Source: Apostichopus parvimensis (taxonomy: Eukaryota > Echinodermata > Holothuroidea > Aspidochirotida > Stichopodidae). Taken from it: DNA of 64,000 nucleotides. The position numbers and the translations under genes are program-made. Position 1 is the stretch's first letter. Each line of letters starts with the position of its first letter. This document shows positions 33,315 through 44,884 of this stretch, in pieces. The stretch is from contig KN886447.1 in NCBI GenBank assembly GCA_000934455.1, positions 39,863-103,862 of the forward strand, in the 5' to 3' direction. A model generated the notes under the pieces. That model searched no databases and was not told the origin of the DNA. It was given only the letters and a program-made list of their open reading frames with translations.

Positions 33315-35762
33315 CGATAATGCAATTACAGATGTGAGTAAATATTGAAATAACATTCAAATACTGGAATTGTGGTGCGTAATGTACATGTAGGATACAT
33401 TTTGTCAGAAAGTGTGAAAGTAACTTTGTGGTTTGCTCCCTCAAAGAGGGGGAGATCAGTGTGTATATTTGAGAGAAGCTTACGATTTAGACTTTTAGGG
33501 AAGATTTTATGATAGTTGAGACAGATGAAATACACATCAGATGAAATAAACATACAAGGATCCTTTATGTTCAAACCGGGCTCGTTTGAAACACCGAAGG
33601 GGAGATTCTACGTACATACCAGTTTCGTGCACAAGTGTAGGTAGGGGAGGAGACATGGCGCAATGTAAGATTTTTTAAGACCAATGGAGAAGAATTGTAC
33701 CCCCCCTCCCCCCACCCTACCCCTTCAACATTTACACAAAACTTCAAAATTCTTTATAAGCATAACATTCCTTTTACACCGATATATGGACCTAATTTAT
33801 AGTCAAATTATGACTCAGAATGAACCAGTTGTCATATAAATGTTGATTTATTCTGCAGTACTATAGGACCCGTAGTAATATGCGAGACAGTCACAATGAG
33901 AACAAAGACTAACTATAGAGAGCGCCATCATTTTAACAGCGTCAAACAATTATTGATACTGTTCACTGGGAAATATGTGATTTGTTACAGTGGTCAAGGC
34001 GGTCGATACGAATCATTTATACCTTTCGAAGGAATGTAGGGATTCATAACAATATCGTGATCACACGGTTACATTCTTGATGTAAGAATAAAGGGGATTA
34101 TCAAATTGTTTGGTGCCCAGGCTCTTATGATCTTAGGTGACTCCCTATACACAAAAGGGTAAAGTCAATATAGTCAACGTATTAAGTCTAGATGTTTGAG
34201 TCAAATATCATCAAAATAGCGAATTCCTTAGTTTTAATGACAAATAATACAGCGGCGTTCGCAAAGGGGACCCATTGGGCTGTACTTTCACGGCCGTTGT
34301 CGGTCGGGGGAAAATATCGGCCTATGTGTTATGATTGGTATAGTTTTGAGTCTAACCATATCAGTGCACAATGTCTATTCTAAACGTTTATGTAAAGATA
34401 AATGGACCCTAAACAAGTGAACATGTTTTTCTTATTTTTTTATCGAGTAAACAATAAGCTTATCGTCCTCACCTGATTAGCAGCTGAAACTTTATACTGT
34501 ATGTATGCGGATATATGCGGGCAGCTACACTGTGTACTACTCAGCTATTTGCCTAACGTAATTCCTTCATTCTCACTGCATCTGTCCTTTATACACAACC
34601 AATTTTAGAAGATACAACACAGTTTGTGTCGACACTGAAATAAGCAAGCGGCGGAAACCACAACTGACGAAATCCATTATAACTTTTACACCCCAAGGCA
34701 ATTGCTTATTTACAATTGTCAACGTTTACCAGGGCTAAGCTGTCATAACCCCACCCCTCATAAGGCCTCATCATGAGGGGCTTGATAAAGCTCGGGCTAG
34801 TAGGCCTACCGTTCCCACGAAGAAAAAGAGTGGAGCAATTTGCCCTCCCCTCGATAGATCGATCACGGGTGAAGCAAGCCCGCGTTCGTGGGAACGGCCT
34901 ATAATTAGTCTTTCTCACCTTCGCCTCCTTTGCAATTGGATAGTTAAAGTTGTAATCTAATCTGCTAGCTCGTGGCTCACGGGTGGTTGCTATAACCAGA
35001 ACAGGGTGATGACTCGGAAGTTAACATACGTAATGTCACAGCCTAGCTGTCCTAGCCACGGTCAATGTGGGACGGGCAATATAGGGTGCATACATAGCAC
35101 GCTGCTAAGAGCCAAGTTGGCCGAATTTAATTGGTTAAATGTTGGAGCGGAATAGAGGGCCAAATGTGTATAAATGAATATATTTATTTCAGGGACGAAA
35201 TTCGCATCACTTGGGGTTGCACATTTTGTATCACTCACTTTACGATACCTTTTTAACGGGCCACTATTAGACTGTAGCACGCTAAAACAACTCACCTACA
35301 AACCATAGCTATGCATGACATGTGCGGGAAAGAAGAAACCTCCCACCCCCTGTCCACTGGGAATTTCAGAATATGTAAAATTGAAATAAGTTTTTAAGTC
35401 ACAGTTTATGGCATTTTTGGTAACAACTTTATGATTGTAACCTACTTCCAAGGTGAACAAGGACCCTTCCCACTCTGCTGAAATCTGTGTGTAATCTTAT
35501 CTGGTTTTGTGTTGCAGTGTAATGAGAATAATTCACATAAAGTGTGTTTAGGCGAGCTATGGTCAGCTGATATATACGCTTTATTTGAAATCATGTTCCA
35601 CCAGGAACGTACATGTAAAGTCACGTGCAGTGCTTAATACAGTGCAATTTCAATGACAGATCCAGCGTTTTTTTGGCAGAAAAGGGAGGGCAGCAGATAA
35701 GTATTGGTAGATAGAGGAACAACGGTGCATCAGAAAGAAAGCATCGTCGTGGTAAGAAAGTT
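33315..35762. other. Intergenic, no supported gene
   Basis: AT-rich, unremarkable. A small hairpin CCCCTCAT..ATGAGGGG lies near 34744 and a 13-bp inverted pair CCGTTCCCACGAA/TTCGTGGGAACGG at about 34810-34900. No coding exon recognised. Confidence 0.5.
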
Positions 35763-36028
35763 CACGCGCGTATGGAAAGCCGTTATTAACATTTAATAAG
35801 GAATTTCAGATATCTCGAAATAATTTCAGATATCTCGAATTCAATTCAGATATCTGAAATAGAATTCAGATATCTCGAATTTAATTTCAGATATCTGAAA
35901 TAGAATTCAGATATCTCGAATTCAATTTCAGATATCTGAAATAGAATTTTATATATCTAAAATAAGAAACAATATAAGATATCTAAAATTCCCGATTAAA
36001 TGTTAAAATGGCTTTCCATGCGCGCGTG
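35763..36028. mobile_element. TIR-bounded element carrying a palindromic GATATC array
   Basis: Left end CACGCGCGTATGGAAAGCCG continuing TTATTAACATTTAAT; right end, reverse complemented, CACGCGCGCATGGAAAGCCA continuing TTTTAACATTTAAT: about 36-bp imperfect inverted repeats. Inside are eight or nine units of TTCAGATATCTCGAA or TTCAGATATCTGAAATAGAA, each a palindrome around GATATC. No clear target duplication seen. Confidence 0.8.
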
Positions 36029-37449
36029 CATCAGGCCTATATGAATCTTGTTTTGCATAAAGTTAGGTTATGTTCGCAGTTAAGTATTAGCGCCAACATA
36101 TTTCACAGGAATTGATCTGGGCCACTCCCTGATATGTACAAGAAAGTGGACAAAGAGAGGAAAACACTTTAAGTTCTTTTTTCATTCGTCCTGGAGCTTT
36201 CTCATTTATTCATTAAAATAACTCTTCCTTTTTTTGTTGTTGTTGATAAAAACAAGAAATACACAACCAAGATACTGAGCTGAACCAGTAGACGTATATT
36301 ACATAGCCAAACTCTCTTTGTGAAAAAAATGTAATAAAAGAAGTAAGGAATGAATGCACATTATATTGAAAACGAAATAGGTCCACTGTGACGTCACAGG
36401 ATTTCAACGACAGATGAAAGGAAGGCGAGAAAAAGATGAAGTTAGAAAATAACAGAAGGAGACAGGGCTCTCAAAGTTTCTAGACAATACAGCTTAAACT
36501 GAGACTGAATAATAAACAAAATGAGACATGTATACGTTAAAACAAATGTTGTGTTTGTATTAGAACACAACATTGCATCATGGGAAGACATACTATAGCT
36601 GTACGAACATGTGGACGTCCATTGATTTAGCCACTTGTGACATGTTTGTCCATTTGTTATATATAGCCTAACAACAATGTATGTACTTACTGTCGGCCTA
36701 TTTGCATAAAACTCGGGACAAAATGATGCTATTTTCATCAAATGCATGGCTTGCTCAATAAACATTACCTTTTTCAAAGTGAATTTTGTTTAAAAGTTAA
36801 CAAATAAAATACTTCATAAAGAGAACGATTTTAGACCTTTATTTTATCTATGGCAAGGGGTTGACTCGAGAGTGTGGGAGGGGAGGGTTGACGCACGTAC
36901 AAAACGGTTTAAACAGTAATATATTTGTTACTTATTCATCCCCTGCAGGTACTGCAAAGATCTGGACATACCTGTTTCCATAATGTATACTGGAAGATAA
37001 AAGACTTGGTAATGTACTACACCCCCGGTCATTTGATTTTGCACGCATTGGAAGACTTTAGCACAAATATACATTCAGTTGTGCTGAAACAAAGTCATCG
37101 AAACTCCCAGAATTCAAGAAAGGACAATGATCCGTATTATTAACGTACAATGGCAATATCTGAAACATGCAAACTTCCAAGCTTATATACGCTTTAATCC
37201 TACCATAGCGTAGTTTGAAGGAAAATAATAGCGTTTTCATAAAACTTGGTAATTTCTCTGAAGTGATTTGGCTTATTTCCTGTTTTAGGATCAGAAAAAA
37301 AATAATGAAGAGTATTTTGTATGGAATATATTACTTTTAAGGTCCACTGATAAAATGAGTGGAGCTAATTAAGTTGCTTGTTGAAGCATCATTCTAAGTT
37401 AAAGTTTCCTTCAGGGATTAGCTTCAAGTAATGCATGTACAGAATAATG

Positions 37450-37585
37450 ACTGAATCAAATAGAATTAACCCAAATCAAATAAACCTGACCCGAATCAAA
37501 TAGAAATGACTGAATCAAATATATTGACGGAATCAAATAGGCCTACTATTGAATGAATCAAATAGCATAGAATGAATCAAATACA
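37450..37585. repeat. Irregular GAATCAAATA tandem repeat
   Basis: '(tga)atcaaatag' and close variants occur about nine times with spacers of 5-12 bp. 36030-37450 holds nothing recognisable. Confidence 0.8.
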
Positions 37586-38029
37586 AACATACTCTTTATT
37601 TCACTTGTCAAAATATCACACAATAAGCGAAAATAGTATTTAAAGAAAAAAAAAACAAGTTTTGACTTAATAATATATGAGTATGTTTCATATTATTTCA
37701 TACAGGGTGGCTATGATCAAGTACCCTGAAAGCCAGGCGGCTTTGTGATTCGTTGCAATATTATTTCCTCAAAGTTCCACATAACTGAACTCTCTGACTA
37801 AGGCAGAGCAAGTGAAGTAAACCTTGTCCAAGAACTTAATGAGAACCATGCAGAAAGGATCAGAGATTTCCATCTCTCATTTGTGGAACTCACTTGTAGG
37901 CATCAATCATTCCATTCACTGGGTAAGGATTTTACAATATAGAATTTTTATCCAAAATGTTCACTATCCGGAAAGAACGTACTTCCTTTGTGGAATACAG
38001 ACACACAGATGCTCTACATTTGGGCACAC

Positions 38030-38344
38030 CAGGCGCGTAGCCAAGGGGGGGGGGGGACGAAGGGGGCAGCCGCCCCCCTTGAGCATTTAAAAAAAAATGT
38101 TTTAATGTTTTTATAATATCGCTAGTAATTTCAAAAGAGAAAATGCTAAGTTGCAACTTACACGGCCTGGGAAGTGCCATTTCCAGCGATCTGGGAGGCA
38201 TTTTCAGCCAAAATTTTCGTGTACGCTTCGCGCCAACCATGGTGGCGCTACGCTTAGAAAGTTTGCAATGCCGAATCTACGGCTCTGATAATTTTCCTAG
38301 TTTCGCCCCCCCCCCCCCTTGGCAAATTCCTGGCTACGCGCCTG
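38030..38344. mobile_element. hAT-type MITE 2
   Basis: 315 bp with perfect 15-bp inverted ends, CAGGCGCGTAGCCA plus one base at the left and its complement at the right. Target duplication GGGCACAC / GGGCACAT (7 of 8). A G-run just inside the left end and a C-run near the right end mirror MITEs 1 and 3. Confidence 0.87.
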
Positions 38345-38429
38345 GGGCACATGGACATTTCCTTTTACCAACATTGAGCTCGCAAGGCAGCTCTGTCCAA
38401 CTATCCCTGTAACAATTATGTTATTTAAT

Positions 38430-38592
38430 GAAAGAGTAACATGACATTGGAAAGGACCTGGGCACTAAAACTAAACAACCAAACGACTGATCCTCTCTCA
38501 ACCCCAGTCCCATTGCATCGAGACCGTGTGACATCATCGTCAGGTTTGTATCACGATTTCCCTGGAAGGGGAACATAATATGCTACATCTAA
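38430..38592 (-). mobile_element. SINE with U2-derived head, degraded copy B
   Basis: Reverse complement reads AGATGTAGCATATTATGTTCC, then 'cgtgatacaaacctgacgat', TCTCGATGCAATGGGACTGG and GGTTGAGAGAGGATCAGT, matching the body of copy A at 26.7 kb almost word for word. The U2 head is eroded and ends at a poly-C/poly-A tract (38594-38620). Confidence 0.8.
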
Positions 38593-38689
38593 GCCCCCCC
38601 CCCCCAAAAAAAAAAAAAAAGCCGTGAAACAATCCACATACTCAGTATAAAGTTCAACAAAGAAGTGCTTCTTGATTTATTGTGTTTAC

Positions 38690-38835
38690 AAAGGTTATCG
38701 GACTTTGACTCATGTTGACCTCCAATGACCTTTGACCTCTACCAATTTGAATAGGGTTCTTTTAATAGGGTTCTTCACCAAGCTGGATGCACATACTAAG
38801 TATATGAAATTCAACAAAGATGTAAATTTAAATCA
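38690..38835. repeat. Interspersed TGACCT-rich family, copy 2
   Basis: 'gttgacctccaatgaccttt', 'gacctctaccaatttgaata', GGGTTCTT and 'aagctggatgcacatactaag' parallel the copies at 2.2 and 56.5 kb. Confidence 0.65.
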
Positions 38836-40024
38836 AATCAAAGATTACGTATGAGGGGGCGGGCACAAAAGATGAAGAACTTCTGTTTATCTTGTTTTCT
38901 TTCATTCATGTTACAAAAGAACAACAACAATAATAATAACAACAACATATACAGAAAACCTAGACAGGAATCATTACTATAAACTATGGATATTGCGTCT
39001 CTGAACAATTATAAAAAATTAAGTTAAACTTTATCAATGGATATGTAAAGATGTATTTTATAACATTTTTTTGATACCGACTTGTTTCTGTTATATTTCC
39101 ATTTATTAATGACTTAGTGCGACAAACATTCATTTAATACAACAATGTCCAAATACAATTGTTAGCATGATTACAAAGCACGTGTAAAATAATCTTTACA
39201 CAGTATTAAAGAATAAATGATATAACTTCACTTATTTCTTGAAAGCAACAGATATTTTGAAATGATTTAAAAGAAAATTAATAGCTATACATAATTGTCG
39301 CTAGATGATTGTTCCATAGCTGATACAGTTCTCCAAACTAGACTGCTGAAATTCTGAATCTGGTCACCCAAAATAAGCAATGATCAGTGGAAAGATATCC
39401 ATGAATAAAAACACTACAGGTTAAATTTACGAAACGTCTTAGATTCATCTCAAACGATGAAAAAAATTTGTTTCACCGATCTGCACAAGGATGAATAATT
39501 TGGTTATCACAGAAGGGAAAGTCTGCGTGATGTTGAAATTTATGGGTCGAGTCAACTCAAAACACTAGAAAGTTGACCAGACTTTCTGTACCCGGCCATA
39601 TTTTTGCTCTGTTTGTCAATTTCAGAGTTAAAGCCACTCATATAGTTTATGGTGTAGAGTGTTTTAATCTTCATAAGTATTACAAAGTAGTTGGTCATAC
39701 TGGTAATAACCATTGGAACAAATTTAGGATGGATTTTGGCTAGAAGATTTCTGTACATCAGCCTGATAAAGAAGTAGGGTAGTTAACTGAAATAATACAT
39801 GATAGAATTTATAATTCAAGAAAGAAAAAAAAAACATACACAAAAAACATACGCACAGAAATACGCTGTTTTTATTTATTTTTTTAACAAAGACGTTCCC
39901 TAAAGGATTTTGTTTGTTTTGAACAAGCAATTGTTTCAACAGAAAAATATGTCAACTGTTATGGATGAATAAACGATGGTTCTGACAAACCAACCCCAAA
40001 CTTCCATGCACGTATATCTCTCTG

Positions 40025-40393
40025 CATTGGCGTAGGAGCCCAATTTGATTGGGGGGGGGGGGGGGGGGCTGTAACGACTTGCCCGAAAAATATAACCAAA
40101 CTTTTTCGTTCAACAAGTTAATGTGCATATCATATAGGCATGCATCGGTTATTGAATCGCATGCCAATAACATATAATCATTTGCCGTGTTATTACCCTT
40201 CCATGTTGTTATAATTATTGAAGTCGTTACAATAATAATGATAATAATAATATCAGTTTAACCATTGAAAAACACATTGCAAATTATTTTTCTTTCAATA
40301 GGTGCCCGAAAAATTTCAGCATATTGCCCGAATTTTCACAAAATTTTTTGGCTGGGGGGCTGCAGCCCCCCCCCCCGGCCTCCTACGCCTATG
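40025..40393. mobile_element. hAT-type MITE 3
   Basis: 369 bp. Ends CATTGGCGTAGGAG and (reverse complement) CATAGGCGTAGGAG; perfect 8-bp target duplication TCTCTCTG at 40017-40024 and 40394-40401. An 18-G run (40051-40068) faces a C-run at the far end. 'ttgcccgaaaaat..' occurs at both ends, extending the symmetry inward. Confidence 0.88.
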
Positions 40394-40754
40394 TCTCTCT
40401 GACTGTGACATCTTATTTTGCATTAATTTTAATTAAATAATTCTTTGTCGCTTCTGCCAAATGCTTGAAATGAACAACGTTCGTTGAAATGTTTGGCCTC
40501 TTCAGGACATATTTTTGTTTGCTTCCCATGATAGTCGCTCTTGAAACTGATTGGTATAAACTTGGCGAGACAGGAAGCGAATATCAAACTATCCAGGATA
40601 TTATTATGAGTTTAACAAGAATCTATGCATACAACAGTAATAACCTTTGCGTGATACGTAATGTTTCCTCAATTCATTATAACTACCTTTCAAATCCAAG
40701 ACATACTGCTAGTTAACTTGACTTTAAAGATATATTAAATATTAATTCATTTCG

Positions 40755-40965
40755 GTACAGGGTGTAGACACAACACTGCCATCTCTCCAGGTTGTATTTC
40801 ATTTAACACTTTCAATTTTAAGAAATGACCGTATTGGGAACTGCGGCTCATCGGTTAAAGTGACTGGGTTATAAAGTCTAACACACAGACCCATTAGATC
40901 AGTTCCTCAGATGTAACACAAAACTCAATGGGAGAAACATGAAACTTATATATGGTTCCAAGTAA
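40755..40965. repeat. Interspersed repeat family 3, copy 1
   Basis: 'aacacttt(c/t)aattttaaga', 'aaagtgactgg', 'agatcagttcctcagatg' and 'acacaaaactcaa' recur at 52.32-52.51 kb. Class unknown. Confidence 0.7.
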
Positions 40966-41160
40966 CACTTTACAAATGTGTTAAGAAAACAAAACAATTG
41001 TCAAGAATAAATGATGTTGAATGTCATCTAAGGAAGCTCTGTTGTTTTGTATAGAAGTTAAAAGACCCTTTTTTGATTGAGTTAATTAGAATTGATATAA
41101 GACAATGGTTTAACATTAACATAACAAGGCCTGAACAAAAGGAATCGACATCATCAACCG

Positions 41161-41465
41161 GTGCTGTGACCGAGTGGATAAAAGCTGTGGTATTTTGAAG
41201 CAATGAGGCTGAGAAATCGAGAGGTTCTGGGTTCGATACCCGGCCGGGTCATTATAAGGTGGGTTTTGCATCCAAGAGCAATCTACCATTTTCCCATACG
41301 AAATGACTATCTTAATTGAAAAGATTCCAAATTTGTGTTAAAATGTTGAATTGGAAGCCACCCGACATGTAAGTTGTAATCCATAAGCCCTTGCGAGTTT
41401 CTCCCACATTTGTGGTTGCTTACACGTCGTAAACATAACTGCTGATTATTATTATTATTATTATC
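41161..41465 (+). mobile_element. tRNA-derived SINE
   Basis: The head is tRNA-like (class II, Ser/Leu style): A-box region TGACCGAGTGGATAAAAGC (41166-41185) and B box GGTTCGATACC (41230-41240) within a T-arm CTGGG/CCCGG. The acceptor arms do not pair, so it is not a working tRNA gene. An unrelated body follows, ending in (ATT)n at about 41445-41465, typical of SINEs mobilised by CR1/L2-type LINEs. Confidence 0.75.
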
Positions 41466-43062
41466 GTCGATTTAGTCTTAAAGGAGTATTCCAGCGAGTA
41501 ATAGCATAATTTAAAGATTGATATTCTGAAAACCAGAAAGAGCTATAGAAACATTTTGATCACTCAGGTTGTTCTTACTTTTTAGACTACAATATATTTA
41601 AACAAAAATTCTGACTGACGTCATCCTTTAAAGGGATAATCTAGTGGCATGCAGTGTAACACTTTATCATAATAAAGAGAAAATAATCCACACTGGTTAG
41701 CTGTGTATTAACTCACATCTCAAAACATTGTACCTCACCTCAACAAATGGTTGATTGACTTTAACTGAATTTGACACGCCAAGACCTCCATTATTCAAGG
41801 AAGTGGATCAAAGCCATGTCATCACGGTAGTCTTTAGTCAACATTGCAACAGACTTGGCATCTAAATGATCCCTATAATCCTTGAGTATGGGGTCTAAGC
41901 ACAGGTGGGCAAAATGCAGTCCATAGGCAAGCTTAATGTTCCCCACCAAAGGCTTTCAAAGCCCTCTTAAAATTATTTTTTCTGGTGGCTGAAGTTGATT
42001 GCTTAATAACAAAATTGCTGAAATTTTTCTGAATATTAAGGTATAAAACCACATCTTTGTAGAATTTTGTATCAAGAATATATGAACTTTTCAAAATGCA
42101 TCTGGCAACAACGATAATGGATGATGTCATCTGGGCACTTCAGCTGAAAATGCCATTTGCTCTTCATTATAGTTTGTCAATTATATATCCACAGAGGAGA
42201 AAGAATATTTCTACAAAAACAGATACATTTGGATGAAATTCTAAGAGGACTTTGACAGCTAAGCAAAGTTTCCAAAATGTTTCAGGTTTCAACATTTTGA
42301 GAATGCAATATGCTTAGTCAAGTTGTCCAAGAGCATTTGCCCAGATGACATCACAGACACCCTACTGTGATCCAACCTCCTGGAGTAGTGGAAGGTTCAT
42401 GCCAGTCAAAATAGCTTAGATTCGACCGGCCATACCTTGAGTTATGGGCAAGATATTGTGATGTGCTTTTCAACTAGCAGTGTGGAATATTTTTCTCGTA
42501 ATATAAAGTTTCACGTTGTTTGTCACCAAAAAATCATTTGAATATGTATTGATGTTGGAAGTTTTACTTGATGTGAGGGGTTACAGGTTTATTAAAGTTA
42601 ATATTTAGGCGACCATATGAAAATGGAGAACTTCTTTAGAGGCCCACCATTTTGGACTCAATACCACACAATAAGTGTGTGTGTTTGTGTGTGGGGGGAG
42701 GGGGGTGTCAAATGTCTTATTGATTGTCCCGCTACTAAAAAGGAAGGGGTTTCTTACAGACCTTCCCTTTTGCCAGTAGACGACATTAAACATGGCCTGC
42801 ATTCACAATCTTTCATTTTGTTGGACCACCAAATATCACAAATGAAAATTTTGTCTGGAATCATCCTTAAATCAGGTCACTTCATAAATCCATTTTTACA
42901 TTCGTTATAAAGGGTAGCTGGAGCAAAATAACAGATCATAAGTGAGTATCTTCCACACAATCAAGACTGGTGGTGTTTTTGTTCTGTTGAAATGAAGAAA
43001 AGAAAAAGTTAACCAGTTTTAAAATGTTAAAAATGGGACAAATTTGTTGGGATTCATTTTAT

Positions 43063-43380
43063 TAATAAAAGGGGGGGGGGGGTGGTGGAGATGGGGTATG
43101 TGGGATAGACTTGAAGGGGATGGAAATGAAAGGAAGGGGGCAGAAGGGGTGTGAGGTTCCTCATCTAACCAGATTGAGATGTAAGTCTGACTAGTTCAAT
43201 TGAATAAGTTAATGTTCCAGCTGATTTGTTTCCGTACTATGTATTAAGAGGGGGGGGGGGGGGGTGGTGGAGATGGGGTATGTGGGATAGACTTGAAGGG
43301 GATGGAAATGAAAGGAAGGGGGCAGAAGGGGTGTGAGGTTCCTCATCTAACCAGTTTGAGATCTAAGTCTGACTAGTGCG
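43063..43380. repeat. Tandem duplication with poly-G (about 180-bp period)
   Basis: A run of 12-14 G, then GTGGTGGAGATGGGGTATGT and GGTTCCTCATCTAACCAG, occurs at 43072-43190 and 43251-43378, nearly identical. 41.5-43.0 and 43.5-44.88 kb show nothing else I can name. Confidence 0.9.
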
Positions 43381-44884
43381 AGTTCTAGAACTGACTGGTC
43401 AGGTTCTAGAACCTAACCGGTTTTTGGCTCCAGATTTAACCGGTCGGGGGGGTGGGGGGATAGAGATAACATAACCTAGAAATGGGTAATAAACGTTTTT
43501 CTCTGTTCCTTTTTAACTTTGGACTGACTAGAAATGAATGATTCTGAAGCATGCACTTACCAAACGTAAATAAAACTTGAAATGGGGGCAAGGATTAACT
43601 TGTTGTGAGTCATGCAAAAAAAACAGAAAGTTAAACAAGAGTTGTCAGATGAAATCAAAAGTATATGAGTTTTAAATTAAACATGAAGTTACACAGCAAA
43701 CAAAAAGTTAATTGCATATATGTTATCATCCTTTGAGTTGTCATATCTCACAGGAAAACTGATTTACAGTAACTCCCAAAGTTAGAACACTACCAAAAAA
43801 AAGTCATCTCTGAGGGCTTAAAGAATTGTGATTTGACTATAATGCAGTAGATATTTTCCTAATTCACTCTCGGACGTCATACGTAAAGAACCCCCCTCCC
43901 GAAATATTGCATATTAATTAATAAATAAGAAGGCCCACATTCCTTTTGTCTACAGCCCTGTCATATGTTATAAGTAAAATTATAAATATGATAATTAAAA
44001 AAAGACCACATAACAGGAAGAAGGGCTGAAAAGAGCTGTAAATCCTAAATAAAATCTGGAAAAACAAAATTTCTTCTATGAAACAGTTATCAGATTCATG
44101 TCTATTCTATCTTAATTTTGTTTCTAAATTTGATAAAATGATTATTCAATGAATTTTTAACTATTTTAATATTCATAAATAAACTTATGTGGGGGAAAAA
44201 AACCTTTTCATTTTTCCCAAATTTGAAGAAGGAGCATCAATCATTCTGCCAAAATGTTGTATTTTTTCATAAACTTAAATTAAATCCAAATTAATTTTTT
44301 TATAATTTTTTTAAAGTTGTGTGAATTGACATTGAATATAAATAACTGTCAACTGATTATACATTTTCAGCTATAAAAATTGGAAAAGTTTACATATAGT
44401 TGCTATAGAAAGACAGAGACTTTTATGAGATTTTAAAAGATAAATTTGCAGCTTACATCCAAGAGAGGCTATACACAATGAATAGAGGTGAAATCACACA
44501 GTTCCAGTTGAAGCACGTTTCAATCGAGTCTGTAAGTTGTGAGTAAAACAAAATAATACAAACAAAAATGGAAAAATGAAAAAAAAAGAAGAGGAAGAAA
44601 ATAATGCTGATTATTAAAAGCAAAGAAAAATATGAATATTTGCATTATTACTTTATAAAAGGAAACATGCTGTTCAATACATGAGAACTCAAATATGCAT
44701 ATGTTAATACAAGCTATATTAGAAAAATGAACAGAATTGCCTCATAAATTCAGCTTGATGAAACATCCAATATTTCCTCTTGTTTTTTGAAACACTTTTG
44801 CATTTAGTTATTATGATTTGCATCATCTGTAAGACTCAAGTGTAGAATTGTCTGAGCAAATATGCAGAAAAGCCGGACGTTACA

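Noticed and set aside
37450-37585. CRISPR-like regular repeats
   Set aside because: Irregular spacing, very short repeat, eukaryotic intergenic context.
41161-41250. Functional tRNA-Ser/Leu gene
   Set aside because: A and B boxes are present but the acceptor arms do not pair and a SINE body with ATT tail follows.
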